Assembly (NCBI RefSeq): GCF_028281305.1
Contig: NZ_JANQKD010000028.1
Location: 1 to 64,000, forward strand
Direction: 5' to 3'
Length of the DNA stretch: 64,000 nt
From: Pelagibius sp.
Lineage (GTDB): Bacteria; Pseudomonadota; Alphaproteobacteria; Kiloniellales; Kiloniellaceae
Shown here: one piece after another, positions 29,060 through 37,961 of the stretch
Position numbering within the stretch: the first letter of the stretch is position 1
Layout of the letters: every line of letters begins with the position of its first letter
Made by a program: the position numbers and the translations under genes
Notes under the pieces: model-generated
What the model saw: only the letters and a program-made list of their open reading frames with translations
Database searches by the model: none
What the model was told of the DNA's origin: nothing

Positions 29060-31045
29060 ATGACACAGAGCAACGCGGCCAGAAACGAAGAGGCCTTGGC
29101 ACGGACGGCTGAGGTCCAAAAGCCGGACCTGAACGCCGTCGACGAGCTTGTCGGGACGATGACCGAGGCCCTGAAGGCGCAGCAGCGCGACGACGGGCAT
29201 TGGGTCTTCGAGCTGGAAGCCGACGCGACCATTCCGGCCGAGTACATCTTCCTGCAGCACTTTCTCGGCAGTGTTGACGGCGATGCCTATCGCGCGGTCG
29301 AGCCGAAGATCGCCAACCACCTGCGCGCCGTACAGGGCGGCGACGGCGGCTGGCCGCTGTTCCACGACGGCGAGATGGATCTGAGCGCCAGCGTGAAGGC
29401 CTACTTCGCGCTGAAGCTGGCCGGCGACGACCCGGAGGCGCCCCACATGCTGCGCGCCCGCGAAGCCATTCTGGCCCGGGGCGGCGCCGCCCAGAGCAAC
29501 GTCTTCACCCGTATCGCCCTCGCCCTCTTCGGGGAAGTTCCCTGGCGCGCGGTGCCGGAGATGCCGGTGGAGATCATGCTGCTGCCGCGCTGGTTTCCCT
29601 TCCACCTTTCCAAGGTGTCCTACTGGTCGCGCACGGTGATCGCGCCGCTGCTGATCCTGATGGATCAGAAGCCGCAGGCCGCCAATCCGCGCGGCGTTTC
29701 CATCCGCGAGCTTTTCGAGCAGGCGCCGGAGCGGGCCCAGTACCAGATGAACGCGACCGGCAGCCCGCTGGGCGCCATCTTCGCCGGCATCGACAAGGTA
29801 CTGCGGTTGAGCGACCCGCTGCGTCCGCGCGCGCAGCGCCGCAAGGCCATCAAGGCCGCCATGGACTTCGTGAAGGAACGCCTGAACGGAGAGGACGGCC
29901 TGGGCGGCATCTTCCCGGCCATGGCCAATGCCGCCATGGCCTTTCACGCCCTCGGCTACGACTGGGACGAGCCCAACTTCCGCATGACGCGGGAGGCGAT
30001 CGACCGTCTGCTGATCGCCCGCGACGACGACCATGTCACCTGTCAGCCCTGTCTCTCGCCGATCTGGGACACCTGCCTGGCGGCCCACGCCCTGCTGGAG
30101 ACCGGCGAGGCCGGCGACAGCGACACCTTCGACCGGGCCTTCGACTGGCTGCTGCAGCGGGAGATCACCGAGGTGCGCGGCGACTGGGCATGGCGGCGCC
30201 CCAATGCGCCGGCCGGCGGCTGGCCGTTCCAGTACCAGAACGCCCACTACCCCGACGTCGACGACACGGCGGTGGTGGTCATGGCCATGGACCGGGCCGG
30301 CTCCGAAGCCTCCAAGGAGGCGATGGAGCGTGCGGCGCGCTGGATCATCGCCATGCAGAGCAAGAACGGCGGCTGGGGCTCCTTCGACGCCGACAACGCC
30401 TTCGACTATCTGAACCACATTCCCTTCGCCGACCACGGCGCGCTGCTCGACCCGCCGACCGCCGATGTCTCGGCGCGCTGCCTGTCGATGCTGGCCCAGC
30501 TCGGCTACGGGCGCGATCACACCGCCGTGCGCCGCGGCCTCGACTATCTGCTGCGCGAGCAGGAGGCGGACGGCTCCTGGTACGGCCGCTGGGGGGTCAA
30601 CTACGTCTACGGCACCTGGTCGGCGCTCTCGGCGCTGAACGCCTGCGGCGTGGACCCCTCCTCCACGCCGGTGCGCCGCGCCGTCACCTGGCTGGAGAGC
30701 CGCCAGCGCCATGACGGCGGCTGGGGCGAGGATTGCGCCACCTACTGGGCGGAGCGGCGCGACGAAAGCAAGGCCTCCACCGCCGCGCAGACCGCCTGGG
30801 CTGTGCTCGGCCTGATGGCCGCCGGCGAGGTGGACAGCGACGCCGTGCACCGCGGCATCGCCTTTCTGCAGGGCTTCCCGCGCGACGAGCGGCGCTGGCT
30901 GGACCGTCATTGGACCGGCACCGGCTTCCCGCGGGTCTTCTACCTGCACTATCACGGCTACAGCGCCTACTTCCCGCTGATGGCCCTGGCGCGCTACCGC
31001 AACCTCATGCGCAGTAACGAGCGGCGCGTCGCCTTCGGCATGTAA
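29060..31045 (+). CDS. shc: Squalene-hopene cyclase
   Basis: Membrane-associated cyclase turning squalene into hopene/diplopterol, 661 residues, normal length. The catalytic acid motif is DVDDTAVV in HYPDVDDTA. Several QW repeats are visible (QRDDGHW, QGGDGGW, QSKNGGWGSFD, QEADGSW, QRHDGGWGED). The start at MTQSNAA gives the family length, although no strong RBS is visible and the reading frame is open further upstream. A 164-bp gap separates it from hpnE, so it may have its own promoter. Also called hpnF. Confidence 0.96.
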   Translation: MTQSNAARNEEALARTAEVQKPDLNAVDELVGTMTEALKAQQRDDGHWVFELEADATIPAEYIFLQHFLGSVDGDAYRAVEPKIANHLRAVQGGDGGWPLFHDGEMDLSASVKAYFALKLAGDDPEAPHMLRAREAILARGGAAQSNVFTRIALALFGEVPWRAVPEMPVEIMLLPRWFPFHLSKVSYWSRTVIAPLLILMDQKPQAANPRGVSIRELFEQAPERAQYQMNATGSPLGAIFAGIDKVLRLSDPLRPRAQRRKAIKAAMDFVKERLNGEDGLGGIFPAMANAAMAFHALGYDWDEPNFRMTREAIDRLLIARDDDHVTCQPCLSPIWDTCLAAHALLETGEAGDSDTFDRAFDWLLQREITEVRGDWAWRRPNAPAGGWPFQYQNAHYPDVDDTAVVVMAMDRAGSEASKEAMERAARWIIAMQSKNGGWGSFDADNAFDYLNHIPFADHGALLDPPTADVSARCLSMLAQLGYGRDHTAVRRGLDYLLREQEADGSWYGRWGVNYVYGTWSALSALNACGVDPSSTPVRRAVTWLESRQRHDGGWGEDCATYWAERRDESKASTAAQTAWAVLGLMAAGEVDSDAVHRGIAFLQGFPRDERRWLDRHWTGTGFPRVFYLHYHGYSAYFPLMALARYRNLMRSNERRVAFGM

Positions 31046-31059
31046 TCCCGGGGCGGCAA

Positions 31060-31770
31060 GTGAGCACGACAGCGCCACGGCTTGGCATCGTCACCGGCCT
31101 GGCCTCCGAGGCGCGGCTGATCGCAGCAAGTGGCGCTGGATCCTCAAGACGGATCACCGTTGTCTGCGCCGGGGCCGACAGCGCGCGCGCCGTGCAACTG
31201 GCGGAAGACCTGGTGGCCGGGGGCGCCACCGCGCTTCTGAGCTTCGGCATCGCCGGCGCGCTCCATCCCGCACTCGATGTCGGCGATCTGGTCCTCGCCG
31301 AGAGCATCCGATCGCCAAGCGGACAGGATCATCCCTGCCACGACGGCTGGCATCGCTCGCTGTATGCAAGACTGAACGAAAGCGCGAGCGTTCTGCGCAG
31401 CGGCGCCATCTACGGCAGCACCGAAACCCTGCTCACCGTCGCCCAGAAGTCTCAGGCGCATGCCGCCAGTGCCTGCCTTGCCGTCGATATGGAAAGCCAT
31501 GCCGTCGCCGCCGTCGCTGCCCGCGCCGGCCTGCCCTTCCTGGCGCTGCGGGCCATCGCCGACACCGCCGGCGATGCGCTGCCGGCGCTTGCGGCCCGGG
31601 CAGTCACAGCGGAGGGAAAGGCGGACTGGCAAGCGGCCGTGAGCGGGCTCGCGCGCCGGCCCGGCGACCTGCCGTCCATGCTGCGTCTCGCGGGCCGGAC
31701 GCGCCGCGCATTGGCGAGCCTCAAGGCGGCGAGCCGGAATGTTGAGGGGTTATTCGGCGGCTTCGGTTGA
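31060..31770 (+). CDS. hpnG: Adenosylhopane nucleoside phosphorylase HpnG
   Basis: Phosphorylase-family protein of 236 residues that removes adenine from adenosylhopane, giving ribosylhopane phosphate. GIVTGLASEARLI at the N-terminus, LLSFGIAGALHPALDVGDLV and AVDMESHAVAAVAARAG are the family motifs, and IADTAGD carries the purine-binding Asp. GTG start 14 bp after shc. Its 3' end overlaps that of hpnH on the other strand by 21 bp. Confidence 0.9.
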   Translation: MSTTAPRLGIVTGLASEARLIAASGAGSSRRITVVCAGADSARAVQLAEDLVAGGATALLSFGIAGALHPALDVGDLVLAESIRSPSGQDHPCHDGWHRSLYARLNESASVLRSGAIYGSTETLLTVAQKSQAHAASACLAVDMESHAVAAVAARAGLPFLALRAIADTAGDALPALAARAVTAEGKADWQAAVSGLARRPGDLPSMLRLAGRTRRALASLKAASRNVEGLFGGFG

Positions 31771-32892
31771 CGAGGAGGCCGACTTCGGTTTCGGCGTGGC
31801 CGCGGCTTCGGCGACGAAATCCTCGAAACTGAACACCGCCGGGCGCTGCTTGCTGAGGTCGATTTCCGGCGCCATCTCGCCTTCGGTGTTGATGCCCTTG
31901 AGGGCCACGCCCAGGGCCTTCAACGGATGCTTCACCGTGTCGGCGACCGCGGTGCCTTCGTAACCGCAGTGGACCATGCAGTCGGCGCACTTCTCGTAAT
32001 TGCCGGTGCCGTAGCCCGCCCAGTCGGTCTCCTCCATCAGCGCCTTGAAGCTGGGCGCATAGCCCTCGTTCAGCAGGTAGCAGGGGCGCTGCCAGCCGAA
32101 GACGTTGCGGGTCGGGTTGCTCCAGGGTGTGCAGTGGTAGCTCTGGTTCCCGGCCAGGAAGTCGAGGAACAGGCTGGACTGGGAGAAGCGCCACTGGCGC
32201 CCCTTGCCGCGGCGGAAGAGGTCGCGGAACAGCTCCTTGGTCTGGCGCCGGTTGAGGAAGTGCTCCTGGTCCGGCGCCCGCTCGTAGGCATAGCCCGGCG
32301 AAATGGTGACACCCTCGACTCCGAGGTCGCGGGCGAAGTCCATGAACTCGGCCACCTCTTCGGCCTTGGCGTTGTTGAAGAGGGTGCAGTTCACGTTGAC
32401 GCGGAAGCCCTTGTCGCGCGCCAGTTCGATGGCGCGCACCGCCCGCTTGAAGACCCCCTTCTGGTCCACCGCCCGGTCGTGCTCTTCTTCCAGCCCGTCG
32501 AGGTGGATGGAGAAGGTCAGGTACTGGCTGGGCTTGAAGAGGCCGATCTTCTTTTCCAGCAGCAGGGCGTTGGTGCAGAGATAGACGAAGCGCTTGCGCG
32601 CGATCAGGGCCTCGACGATCTGGTCGATTTCCTTGTGGATCAGCGGCTCGCCGCCGGGGATCGAGATGATGGGCGCGCCGCTTTCCTCCGCCGCCTCGAT
32701 GCACTCGGCCACCGAAAGGCGGCGGTTCAGGATCTCGTCCGGATAGTCGATCTTGCCGCAGCCCGGACAGGCCAGATTGCAGCGGAACAGGGGCTCCAGC
32801 ATCAGCACCAGAGGATAGCGCTCGTTGCCCTTGAGGCGCTGCTTAATGATATAGGCGCCGACGCGCAGCTGCTGAATCAGGGGTACCGCCAA
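31750..32892 (-). CDS. hpnH: Adenosylhopane synthase HpnH (radical SAM)
   Basis: Radical SAM enzyme adding the adenosyl group to hopene, the first side-chain step of extended hopanoids; 380 residues. The cluster motif is CNLACPGCG (Cys38, Cys42, Cys45), followed by ISIPGGEPLIH. A C-terminal SPASM-like region has Cys residues in NYEKCADCMVHCGYEG. The Ala/Lys/Ser-rich tail overlaps hpnG antisense. Transcribed toward hpnG, with hpnA behind it. Confidence 0.96.
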   Translation of the reverse strand: MAVPLIQQLRVGAYIIKQRLKGNERYPLVLMLEPLFRCNLACPGCGKIDYPDEILNRRLSVAECIEAAEESGAPIISIPGGEPLIHKEIDQIVEALIARKRFVYLCTNALLLEKKIGLFKPSQYLTFSIHLDGLEEEHDRAVDQKGVFKRAVRAIELARDKGFRVNVNCTLFNNAKAEEVAEFMDFARDLGVEGVTISPGYAYERAPDQEHFLNRRQTKELFRDLFRRGKGRQWRFSQSSLFLDFLAGNQSYHCTPWSNPTRNVFGWQRPCYLLNEGYAPSFKALMEETDWAGYGTGNYEKCADCMVHCGYEGTAVADTVKHPLKALGVALKGINTEGEMAPEIDLSKQRPAVFSFEDFVAEAAATPKPKSASSSTEAAE

Positions 32893-33031
32893 GGCGAGGC
32901 TCCGGAAAGATCAGGGGACGGAAAGCAGGGTTTCTTGCCCGACTCCCCGCAGTCTAGCGATTTCGCGGCCCAACACCACCCTATTCACTTTAAGGACATA
33001 GGTGCCGTAAGGGTATTGGGGCACGGGACCC

Positions 33032-33120
33032 ATGGTTCGAGACGCCACCTGCGGTGGCTCCTCACGATGAGGCGCCAGCTTAGGCCTCGTCCTGAGGAGG
33101 CGCGGCAGCGCCGTCTCGAA
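33032..33120. repeat. Intergenic inverted-repeat element
   Basis: Outer arms TTCGAGACG and CGTCTCGAA enclose a second imperfect pair (CTCCTCACGATGAGG against CCTCGTCCTGAGGAG). It has the form of dispersed palindromic elements of alphaproteobacteria and lies between hpnH and hpnA. The rest of this 249-bp gap shows nothing else clear. Confidence 0.75.
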
Positions 33121-33141
33121 GGACGCCAGCGCGGGCAGCCT

Positions 33142-34134
33142 CTAGCGCAGATAGCCTGCCGATTCGAACCAGTCGACGGCGTCGTGGATGGCCTCGGCGG
33201 CCGGGCGCGGGCGGTAGTCCAGGGCCTTGGCGGCCTTATCGTGGGAGAAATACATGGGCCGGGCCGCCATCTTAAGCCCGTCGACGGTGAGCAGGGGCTC
33301 GGGGCCCTTGGTGAGCCGGGCCCAGGCCTCCGCCAGATGGGCCAGGGGCATCAGCGGGCGGCGCGGCAGGCGGATCGTCGGCGCCTTGCGCCCGCGCCGC
33401 GCGGCCACTACCGCCAGGATCTCGGCCAAGCCCAGATTCTCCCCGCCCAGCACGTAGCGCTGCCCCACCGCGCCCTTGTCGTAGGCCTGCATGTGGCCCT
33501 CCGCCACGTCGTCGACGTGGACCACGTTGAGCCCGGTGTCGACGAAAGCCGGCATGCGCCCGGCCGCCGCCTCCACCACCACGCGCCCGGTGGGGGTCGG
33601 CTTCACGTCGCGCGGCCCGATAGGGGTGGAGGGATTGACCGTCACCACCGGCAGCCCCTCCTCCCGCTCGAGGCGCTGCACCTCCTGCTCCGCCAGGAAC
33701 TTGGAGCGCTTGTAGACGCCGATCATGTCATCCAGGGTCACCGGCGTCTCCTCGTTGGCCGGCGCACCGCCCGGTGCCTTGCCCAGAACGGCAACGGAGG
33801 AGGTGTAGACGATGCGCTGCACGCCCTGCCTGAGGGCCTGCTGCATGAGTTGGCGCGTGCCTTCGACGTTGGCGCGGTGCATGGTCTCCGGGTCGCGCAC
33901 CCAAATGCGGTAGTCGGCGGCGACGTGGAACAGCGCGGTGCAGCCCTTCAGGGCTTCCGCCAGCGACTCGCCCTGGGTGAGATCGCCCTCGGCCAAGTCG
34001 ACGCCCAGCCCCTCCAGGTTGCGCCGGTCGCTGCCCGGGCGCACCAGACAGCGTGGCCGCTCGCCCCGCGCGATCAGCGCCCGCACCACGGCGGAACCGA
34101 CGAAGCCCGTGCCTCCGGTTACCAGTATCGTCAT
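33142..34134 (-). CDS. hpnA: Hopanoid-associated sugar epimerase HpnA
   Basis: Extended SDR of the NAD-dependent epimerase/dehydratase family, 330 residues. MTILVTGGTGFVGSAVV is the NAD-binding start and YKRSKFLAE the catalytic YxxxK. STPIGPRDVKPTPTGR is typical of HpnA. Conserved in hopanoid loci and thought to act on the ribosyl or sugar head group; the reaction is unproven. Start set at MTILVTGG because the upstream in-frame residues are not conserved in type; no strong RBS. Confidence 0.92.
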   Translation of the reverse strand: MTILVTGGTGFVGSAVVRALIARGERPRCLVRPGSDRRNLEGLGVDLAEGDLTQGESLAEALKGCTALFHVAADYRIWVRDPETMHRANVEGTRQLMQQALRQGVQRIVYTSSVAVLGKAPGGAPANEETPVTLDDMIGVYKRSKFLAEQEVQRLEREEGLPVVTVNPSTPIGPRDVKPTPTGRVVVEAAAGRMPAFVDTGLNVVHVDDVAEGHMQAYDKGAVGQRYVLGGENLGLAEILAVVAARRGRKAPTIRLPRRPLMPLAHLAEAWARLTKGPEPLLTVDGLKMAARPMYFSHDKAAKALDYRPRPAAEAIHDAVDWFESAGYLR

Positions 34135-34403
34135 GGCCGACAGCTTGCCTCCGGCAGCGGGTCGCAGCAACCTGAGACAACTTGCGTTACGAAAAACACG
34201 CGAAGATCAGGCAATCTGGATCACAACAACTGTTGGGTGTTGGCAGTGCCAGCTTTCGGTGTGCGAAGACGCGGATCAAGATCTTTAACGTCGACAATTG
34301 CACTTTCATAAGTCCGTAACGACTGTTAGCTTGAAGTGTGAACCGACCGCCGTTCACCCACACTGTTTCATGTCTAGTCTTTATGGACAGGGAGAGCGAT
34401 CAA
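34135..34403. other. Intergenic region between hpnA and the Hint-protein gene
   Basis: About 270 bp, clearly more AT-rich than the flanking hopanoid genes, starting near the hpnA start. It should contain the hpnA promoter (minus) and the Hint-gene promoter (plus). No repeats or att-like ends were seen. Confidence 0.4.
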
Positions 34404-35936
34404 ATGGGCGGCTTCACGAATCCCGCAGTTACTACTCAGTATTACGATACAGCAACTGTGACCACCAAGTACTATGGACCTGTGGGTGGTGATGGAGGTC
34501 CGGGTCCAGCGAAGGAAAACTCGATCGGCTCAAACATGGCAGGTGCGGCCAACCTGTCCATCTCAGTAAATGAGGCCTTCAGCAACAACCCGCACCTTCC
34601 CAAAGGCGGACTCGCCGGAGCGGCAATAGGCGCCGTAGGAATCGCGGCCGATCAAGCTTCGGACGGTTCGGTTACAACAAAAGACATCTTCGAGGGAATC
34701 GGTTCGTTTCTCTGCGGGTTGGCCGGAGGAGCAGCCGGAGGAGCGGCCGGCGCCGCAACTGGAGTTGGAATCGGTGCTGTTGCAGGCGGATATCTCGGCG
34801 GAGAACTGGGGTCCAAAGTTTGCGGAGCGATAGCAGTTGAACTCCATGACGCATTGGGATACCGCGACGGACCGGTGGAGATCACTTACAACTATCTGGA
34901 TGGTTCAAAGACCGTAGAGAAGACTGAGATCGTCGGCCAAGGCGGCAGTGTTGGGAAATTCACAAATGTTATCAATATCACCATCAAACAGTACGACAAA
35001 CATGGGAAGCTGGTCCTTCAGAAGGTCTACAGAGACGAGATAGATGTATCCCTGCGAGAGTACCACAATATCGATGAGCTGTTCGCTGATCGCTGTTTCG
35101 CTGCAGGCACACTGATTTCAATGGCAGACGGTTCAAAGAAGCCGATTGAGCAGATTCGCAGAAATGACTGGGTCCTTTCCCCCGACAAAGACGGGACTCT
35201 CCAACCCGGACGCGTCGTGCGCACGTTCCAGAACAGGTCCAAAGAGATTCTGGATGTCTTCGGCCTGATGATCACACCCGGCCATGTAACGCTGTGCGGC
35301 GATGGCAGGTTCGATGGCCGGTACGTACCTGTTCTGGACATTCTCCGCTCTGATGGTGCGCTGGTGATGGAGGATGGCAGCAAAGTCCGAGCCGGCACCG
35401 GATGTGCGCTTGGCACGCTGGGGGATCGTTTTATCCATGCCGTCATTGGTGAGACACAGAAGAACGGAATGATGAAGGTCAGCGAAACCGGGCTGATCCG
35501 CCTTGGAACGCGCTTCATGACCGCTGACGGCGAAGACATCTCCGTCATGGATCTGATATTTGCCAATGGGGGTCTTGTCACGGAAGACGGCTACATCAAA
35601 ACGGGTGTCAGCGGTGAAAAGTTGCCTTTCCGCTGGACGTTTACCGCCGAACTGCCGAAGCCAGAGGACTACGTCCTTCAACGCTCCCAAACGACCCTGC
35701 AGCGCATCTATCGAGCCAATGAGTGGGAGGGCGTTTCCCCTCAGATGCCGGACCCCGCGTATGTGGAAACCGGTGCGCGAGCGCCGGGCCTCAAGCCGGA
35801 ACGACGAACAGTGTCCGTGAGCGAGCCGCTCTCTTCGCGAACCCGCTCCGGCGCTCCAAAAGGCTGCGACAAGAAGAAAAAGGTCTCAGGGCTGGTGAAA
35901 CGCCGCTCGAGTCGAGAAAACGCTGCGGTCCACTGA
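34404..35936 (+). CDS. Glycine-zipper and Hint-domain protein, function unknown
   Basis: Protein of 510 residues with no annotated homologue I can name. Start at MGGFTNPAV after GGGAG. The N-terminus is Gly/Tyr/Thr-rich. Residues about 66-150 form a Gly/Ala-rich glycine-zipper membrane-type segment. A beta-rich stretch leads into a Hint (hedgehog/intein) domain starting at Cys231 (CFAAGTLISMADGSKKPIEQ), with the block-B motif LMITPGHVTLCGDGRFDG. About 120 further residues end in a Lys/Arg-rich tail. Hint domains self-cleave or splice; no clear C-extein with His-Asn is seen, so ester-type N-cleavage is one option. Base and codon use are visibly less GC-rich than the hopanoid genes around it, suggesting transfer. 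Confidence 0.75.
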   Translation: MGGFTNPAVTTQYYDTATVTTKYYGPVGGDGGPGPAKENSIGSNMAGAANLSISVNEAFSNNPHLPKGGLAGAAIGAVGIAADQASDGSVTTKDIFEGIGSFLCGLAGGAAGGAAGAATGVGIGAVAGGYLGGELGSKVCGAIAVELHDALGYRDGPVEITYNYLDGSKTVEKTEIVGQGGSVGKFTNVINITIKQYDKHGKLVLQKVYRDEIDVSLREYHNIDELFADRCFAAGTLISMADGSKKPIEQIRRNDWVLSPDKDGTLQPGRVVRTFQNRSKEILDVFGLMITPGHVTLCGDGRFDGRYVPVLDILRSDGALVMEDGSKVRAGTGCALGTLGDRFIHAVIGETQKNGMMKVSETGLIRLGTRFMTADGEDISVMDLIFANGGLVTEDGYIKTGVSGEKLPFRWTFTAELPKPEDYVLQRSQTTLQRIYRANEWEGVSPQMPDPAYVETGARAPGLKPERRTVSVSEPLSSRTRSGAPKGCDKKKKVSGLVKRRSSRENAAVH

Positions 35937-36218
35937 ACCCGTTCTGCCGAGCAGATTGCTCTAATCCGTCCCCATTGGCAGGGACTGCAGTTTCCCGCGC
36001 TCTCACTGCGAGGCGCCGGGGTTTCCTGCAGTGGCGGACGAGACAACTGTGCGGCTGCCTGGCCACTATCGCGCTTGTCGCGATGCAGTATGCATGGCTA
36101 AGCTGAACAAACGAACGGTCGGTCCCTGGACCGACCTCACCCTGGTATCCGCAGGGCGCCATGCCAACCGACCTGGGCGCCCAAGCTTCAAAAGGCCCCA
36201 CGCTCGCTTAACCTTGTC
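35937..36218. other. Gene-free stretch with one perfect inverted repeat
   Basis: No gene seen. At 36117-36136 GGTCGGTCC and GGACCGACC form a perfect 9-bp inverted repeat with a 2-base loop and no T run; it could be an operator or a factor-dependent stop for the Hint transcript. The hpnM promoter should lie at the right end. Confidence 0.5.
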
Positions 36219-36830
36219 ATGCGTCCTTTCATCCTGACTGCTCTCATTAGCTACCTGTTGCTCCTGGCACCGGCGCAGGCCGAGGAGGGCGCCGGCGCCA
36301 CGGTCGAGCGCCTGAACGCAACCCTGATCGGCGTAATGCAGGAGGCCGAGGCCCTGGGCTATCAGGGGCGCTACGACCGCCTGGCCCCGGACCTGGAGGC
36401 GGTCTTCGACTTCCCGCTGATGGCGCGGGCCGCCCTTGGGCGCCATTGGCGCACCGCCAGCGCGGAGGAGCAGGCTGCCTTTACCGAGGCCTTCACCGCC
36501 TTCAGCATCGCCGTCTTCGCTGACCGCTTCGACGGCTATTCCGGCGAGCGCTTCGAGGTTACCGGCGAGCAGCCGGCGCGCCGCGGCACCGTGCTGGTCC
36601 GGAACCAACTGGTGAAGACCGATGGGGAGATCATCGCCATCGACTATCTCGCCCGACTGGATCAGGCGGGCGGGGGCTGGCGCCTCATCGATACCTTCCT
36701 GGACGCCAAGTACTCGGAGATCGCCGCCCGCCGTTCGGAATACAGCAGCATCGTGCAGAACCAGGGCCTCGACGCCCTCATCACCGCCCTGAAGGACAAG
36801 ACGGCGGGCTATGGCGATCAGCAGCAGTGA
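36219..36830 (+). CDS. hpnM: Hopanoid-associated MlaC/Ttg2D-type periplasmic protein HpnM
   Basis: Exported phospholipid-binding-type protein of 203 residues. Signal peptide MRPFILTALISYLLLLAPAQA. The MlaC fold is recognisable from the segment LEAVFDFPLMARAALGRHWR and the GGGWRLIDTFLDAKYSEIAARRSEYSSI-type end, of which only short parts are quoted here (RLIDTFLDAKYSEIAARR). HpnM is linked to hopanoid transport to the outer membrane with the RND protein HpnN, which is not in this window. Separated from hpnA by the Hint gene. Confidence 0.88.
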   Translation: MRPFILTALISYLLLLAPAQAEEGAGATVERLNATLIGVMQEAEALGYQGRYDRLAPDLEAVFDFPLMARAALGRHWRTASAEEQAAFTEAFTAFSIAVFADRFDGYSGERFEVTGEQPARRGTVLVRNQLVKTDGEIIAIDYLARLDQAGGGWRLIDTFLDAKYSEIAARRSEYSSIVQNQGLDALITALKDKTAGYGDQQQ

Positions 36831-36879
36831 CGGCTAGGATCACTGCGCCCCCGATCCCGCAACGCAAGCCACAAACCAG

Positions 36880-37389
36880 ATGGCAGTTACCCAACAGATT
36901 GTCCGCCTGACCGAGGCCGAACTTGAAGCCTGCAGCAACAGCGAAGCGGAGCTCAACAGGCTGATCGGCTACGAACTTCGTTGCAAAACCGATCATCTGG
37001 ATCTCAATTGGGCGCCCAGGGTGCTCGAACACTACCTTGAAGCAAGCCACCAGCTTCCTGAGGCGAAGCTCGCTCTCTTTCTCGCCTGCAACGGCGCACG
37101 CCTGGTCAATACCAACTGCCGCCGTGGGCCTGGCTCTGACTGGGTCTATTCGGACGTCACCTGTCTGTCGAAAGAGGAAGTTGCCCGGGTCGCGAGTGGC
37201 TTTCAGACGATCGCTTGGGAAGAGCTGACCGGCTGGCTGCCCACTGACCGGCAGAAGGCTTGCGACGCTGTCAAAATGCAGCTGGACCATCATCCCGATG
37301 CGGTGTTTCCCGACCACATGAGAGCACTTGCCGCATTCTATGACGAGGCCGCCCGGGCCGGGCTCTGCACCGCGATGTGGTGGGATTGA
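36880..37389 (+). CDS. DUF1877-like protein
   Basis: Soluble protein of 169 residues. LDLNWAPRVLEHYLEAS resembles the core of DUF1877 (YfbM-like) proteins, and HMRALAAFYDEAARAGLCTAMWWD their C-terminal helix, in part. Function of the family is unknown. It starts a run of small poorly characterised genes right of hpnM. Confidence 0.6.
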   Translation: MAVTQQIVRLTEAELEACSNSEAELNRLIGYELRCKTDHLDLNWAPRVLEHYLEASHQLPEAKLALFLACNGARLVNTNCRRGPGSDWVYSDVTCLSKEEVARVASGFQTIAWEELTGWLPTDRQKACDAVKMQLDHHPDAVFPDHMRALAAFYDEAARAGLCTAMWWD

Positions 37390-37443
37390 ACTGTGATCGA
37401 GGCAGCCGCAAACCGGCTCTGAAACATGCAGGCCCGAAACACG

Positions 37444-37866
37444 TCAACGCTTCGGATAAGTCACGATGGCGCTTCTGTAGGCTTCGGCCTGAAACCGAAA
37501 AGGTCCGAGCCTTTCCAAGGGCGTGAAGGCTTCGCCGTCATCGCTCTCATAGCCGAAGTCCTGCCAGACAAAACCGTCATCGTCGCACACCACCGCGACC
37601 GAGACGGTTCCGCAACCGAGGTCGCCACACTGCGGACAAATGTAGAGTGCAACACGGCCGCTCGGCAGGTCCCCCGGGCGCTCTAACAGGAGGCGGGCGC
37701 GGGCATGATCGTCCTGAGGGTCCGCCAACCAGCCAAGACAGGACACATAGTCGTCACCGCGCCGACGAAGCTCGCCATAAAGCGAGCGCCCGGACACGAC
37801 GAAGTCCAGAAAGCTGTGCTGGGCATTGCCGTGGCGCAGCACCCACTTGAGTTGGAGAGTCTTCAT
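37444..37866 (-). CDS. Hypothetical protein with CPQCGDLGCG motif
   Basis: Small protein of 140 residues if started at MKTLQLKW. The frame stays open to a GTG at 37959, but that would abut the divergent ATPase gene and neither start has a clear RBS. The motif YICPQCGDLGCG holds three Cys that could bind a metal. FVVSGRSLYGEL and the Trp/Phe-rich C-terminus recur in uncharacterised bacterial proteins of this type. No function assigned. Confidence 0.65.
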   Translation of the reverse strand: MKTLQLKWVLRHGNAQHSFLDFVVSGRSLYGELRRRGDDYVSCLGWLADPQDDHARARLLLERPGDLPSGRVALYICPQCGDLGCGTVSVAVVCDDDGFVWQDFGYESDDGEAFTPLERLGPFRFQAEAYRSAIVTYPKR

Positions 37867-37961
37867 GGGTTCGATAGTGACCGGACCCCAATCGGATGCC
37901 AAGTCTCCGGGACACTCTCCCACGCCCTCTTCCCAAGCGCCATTGTTGAAGGAACGCACCT

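Noticed and set aside
29045..31078. 677-codon minus-strand frame opposite shc
   Set aside because: Shadow of the cyclase gene; composition is of the antisense type and no domain is visible.
31927..34311. 794-codon plus-strand frame across hpnH and hpnA
   Set aside because: It spans two opposite-strand genes and their intergenic repeat, which no real gene would do here.
34404..35936. Intein inside a host protein
   Set aside because: The Hint segment has no recognisable C-terminal His-Asn splice junction or homing endonuclease, and the flanks are not a split known protein.
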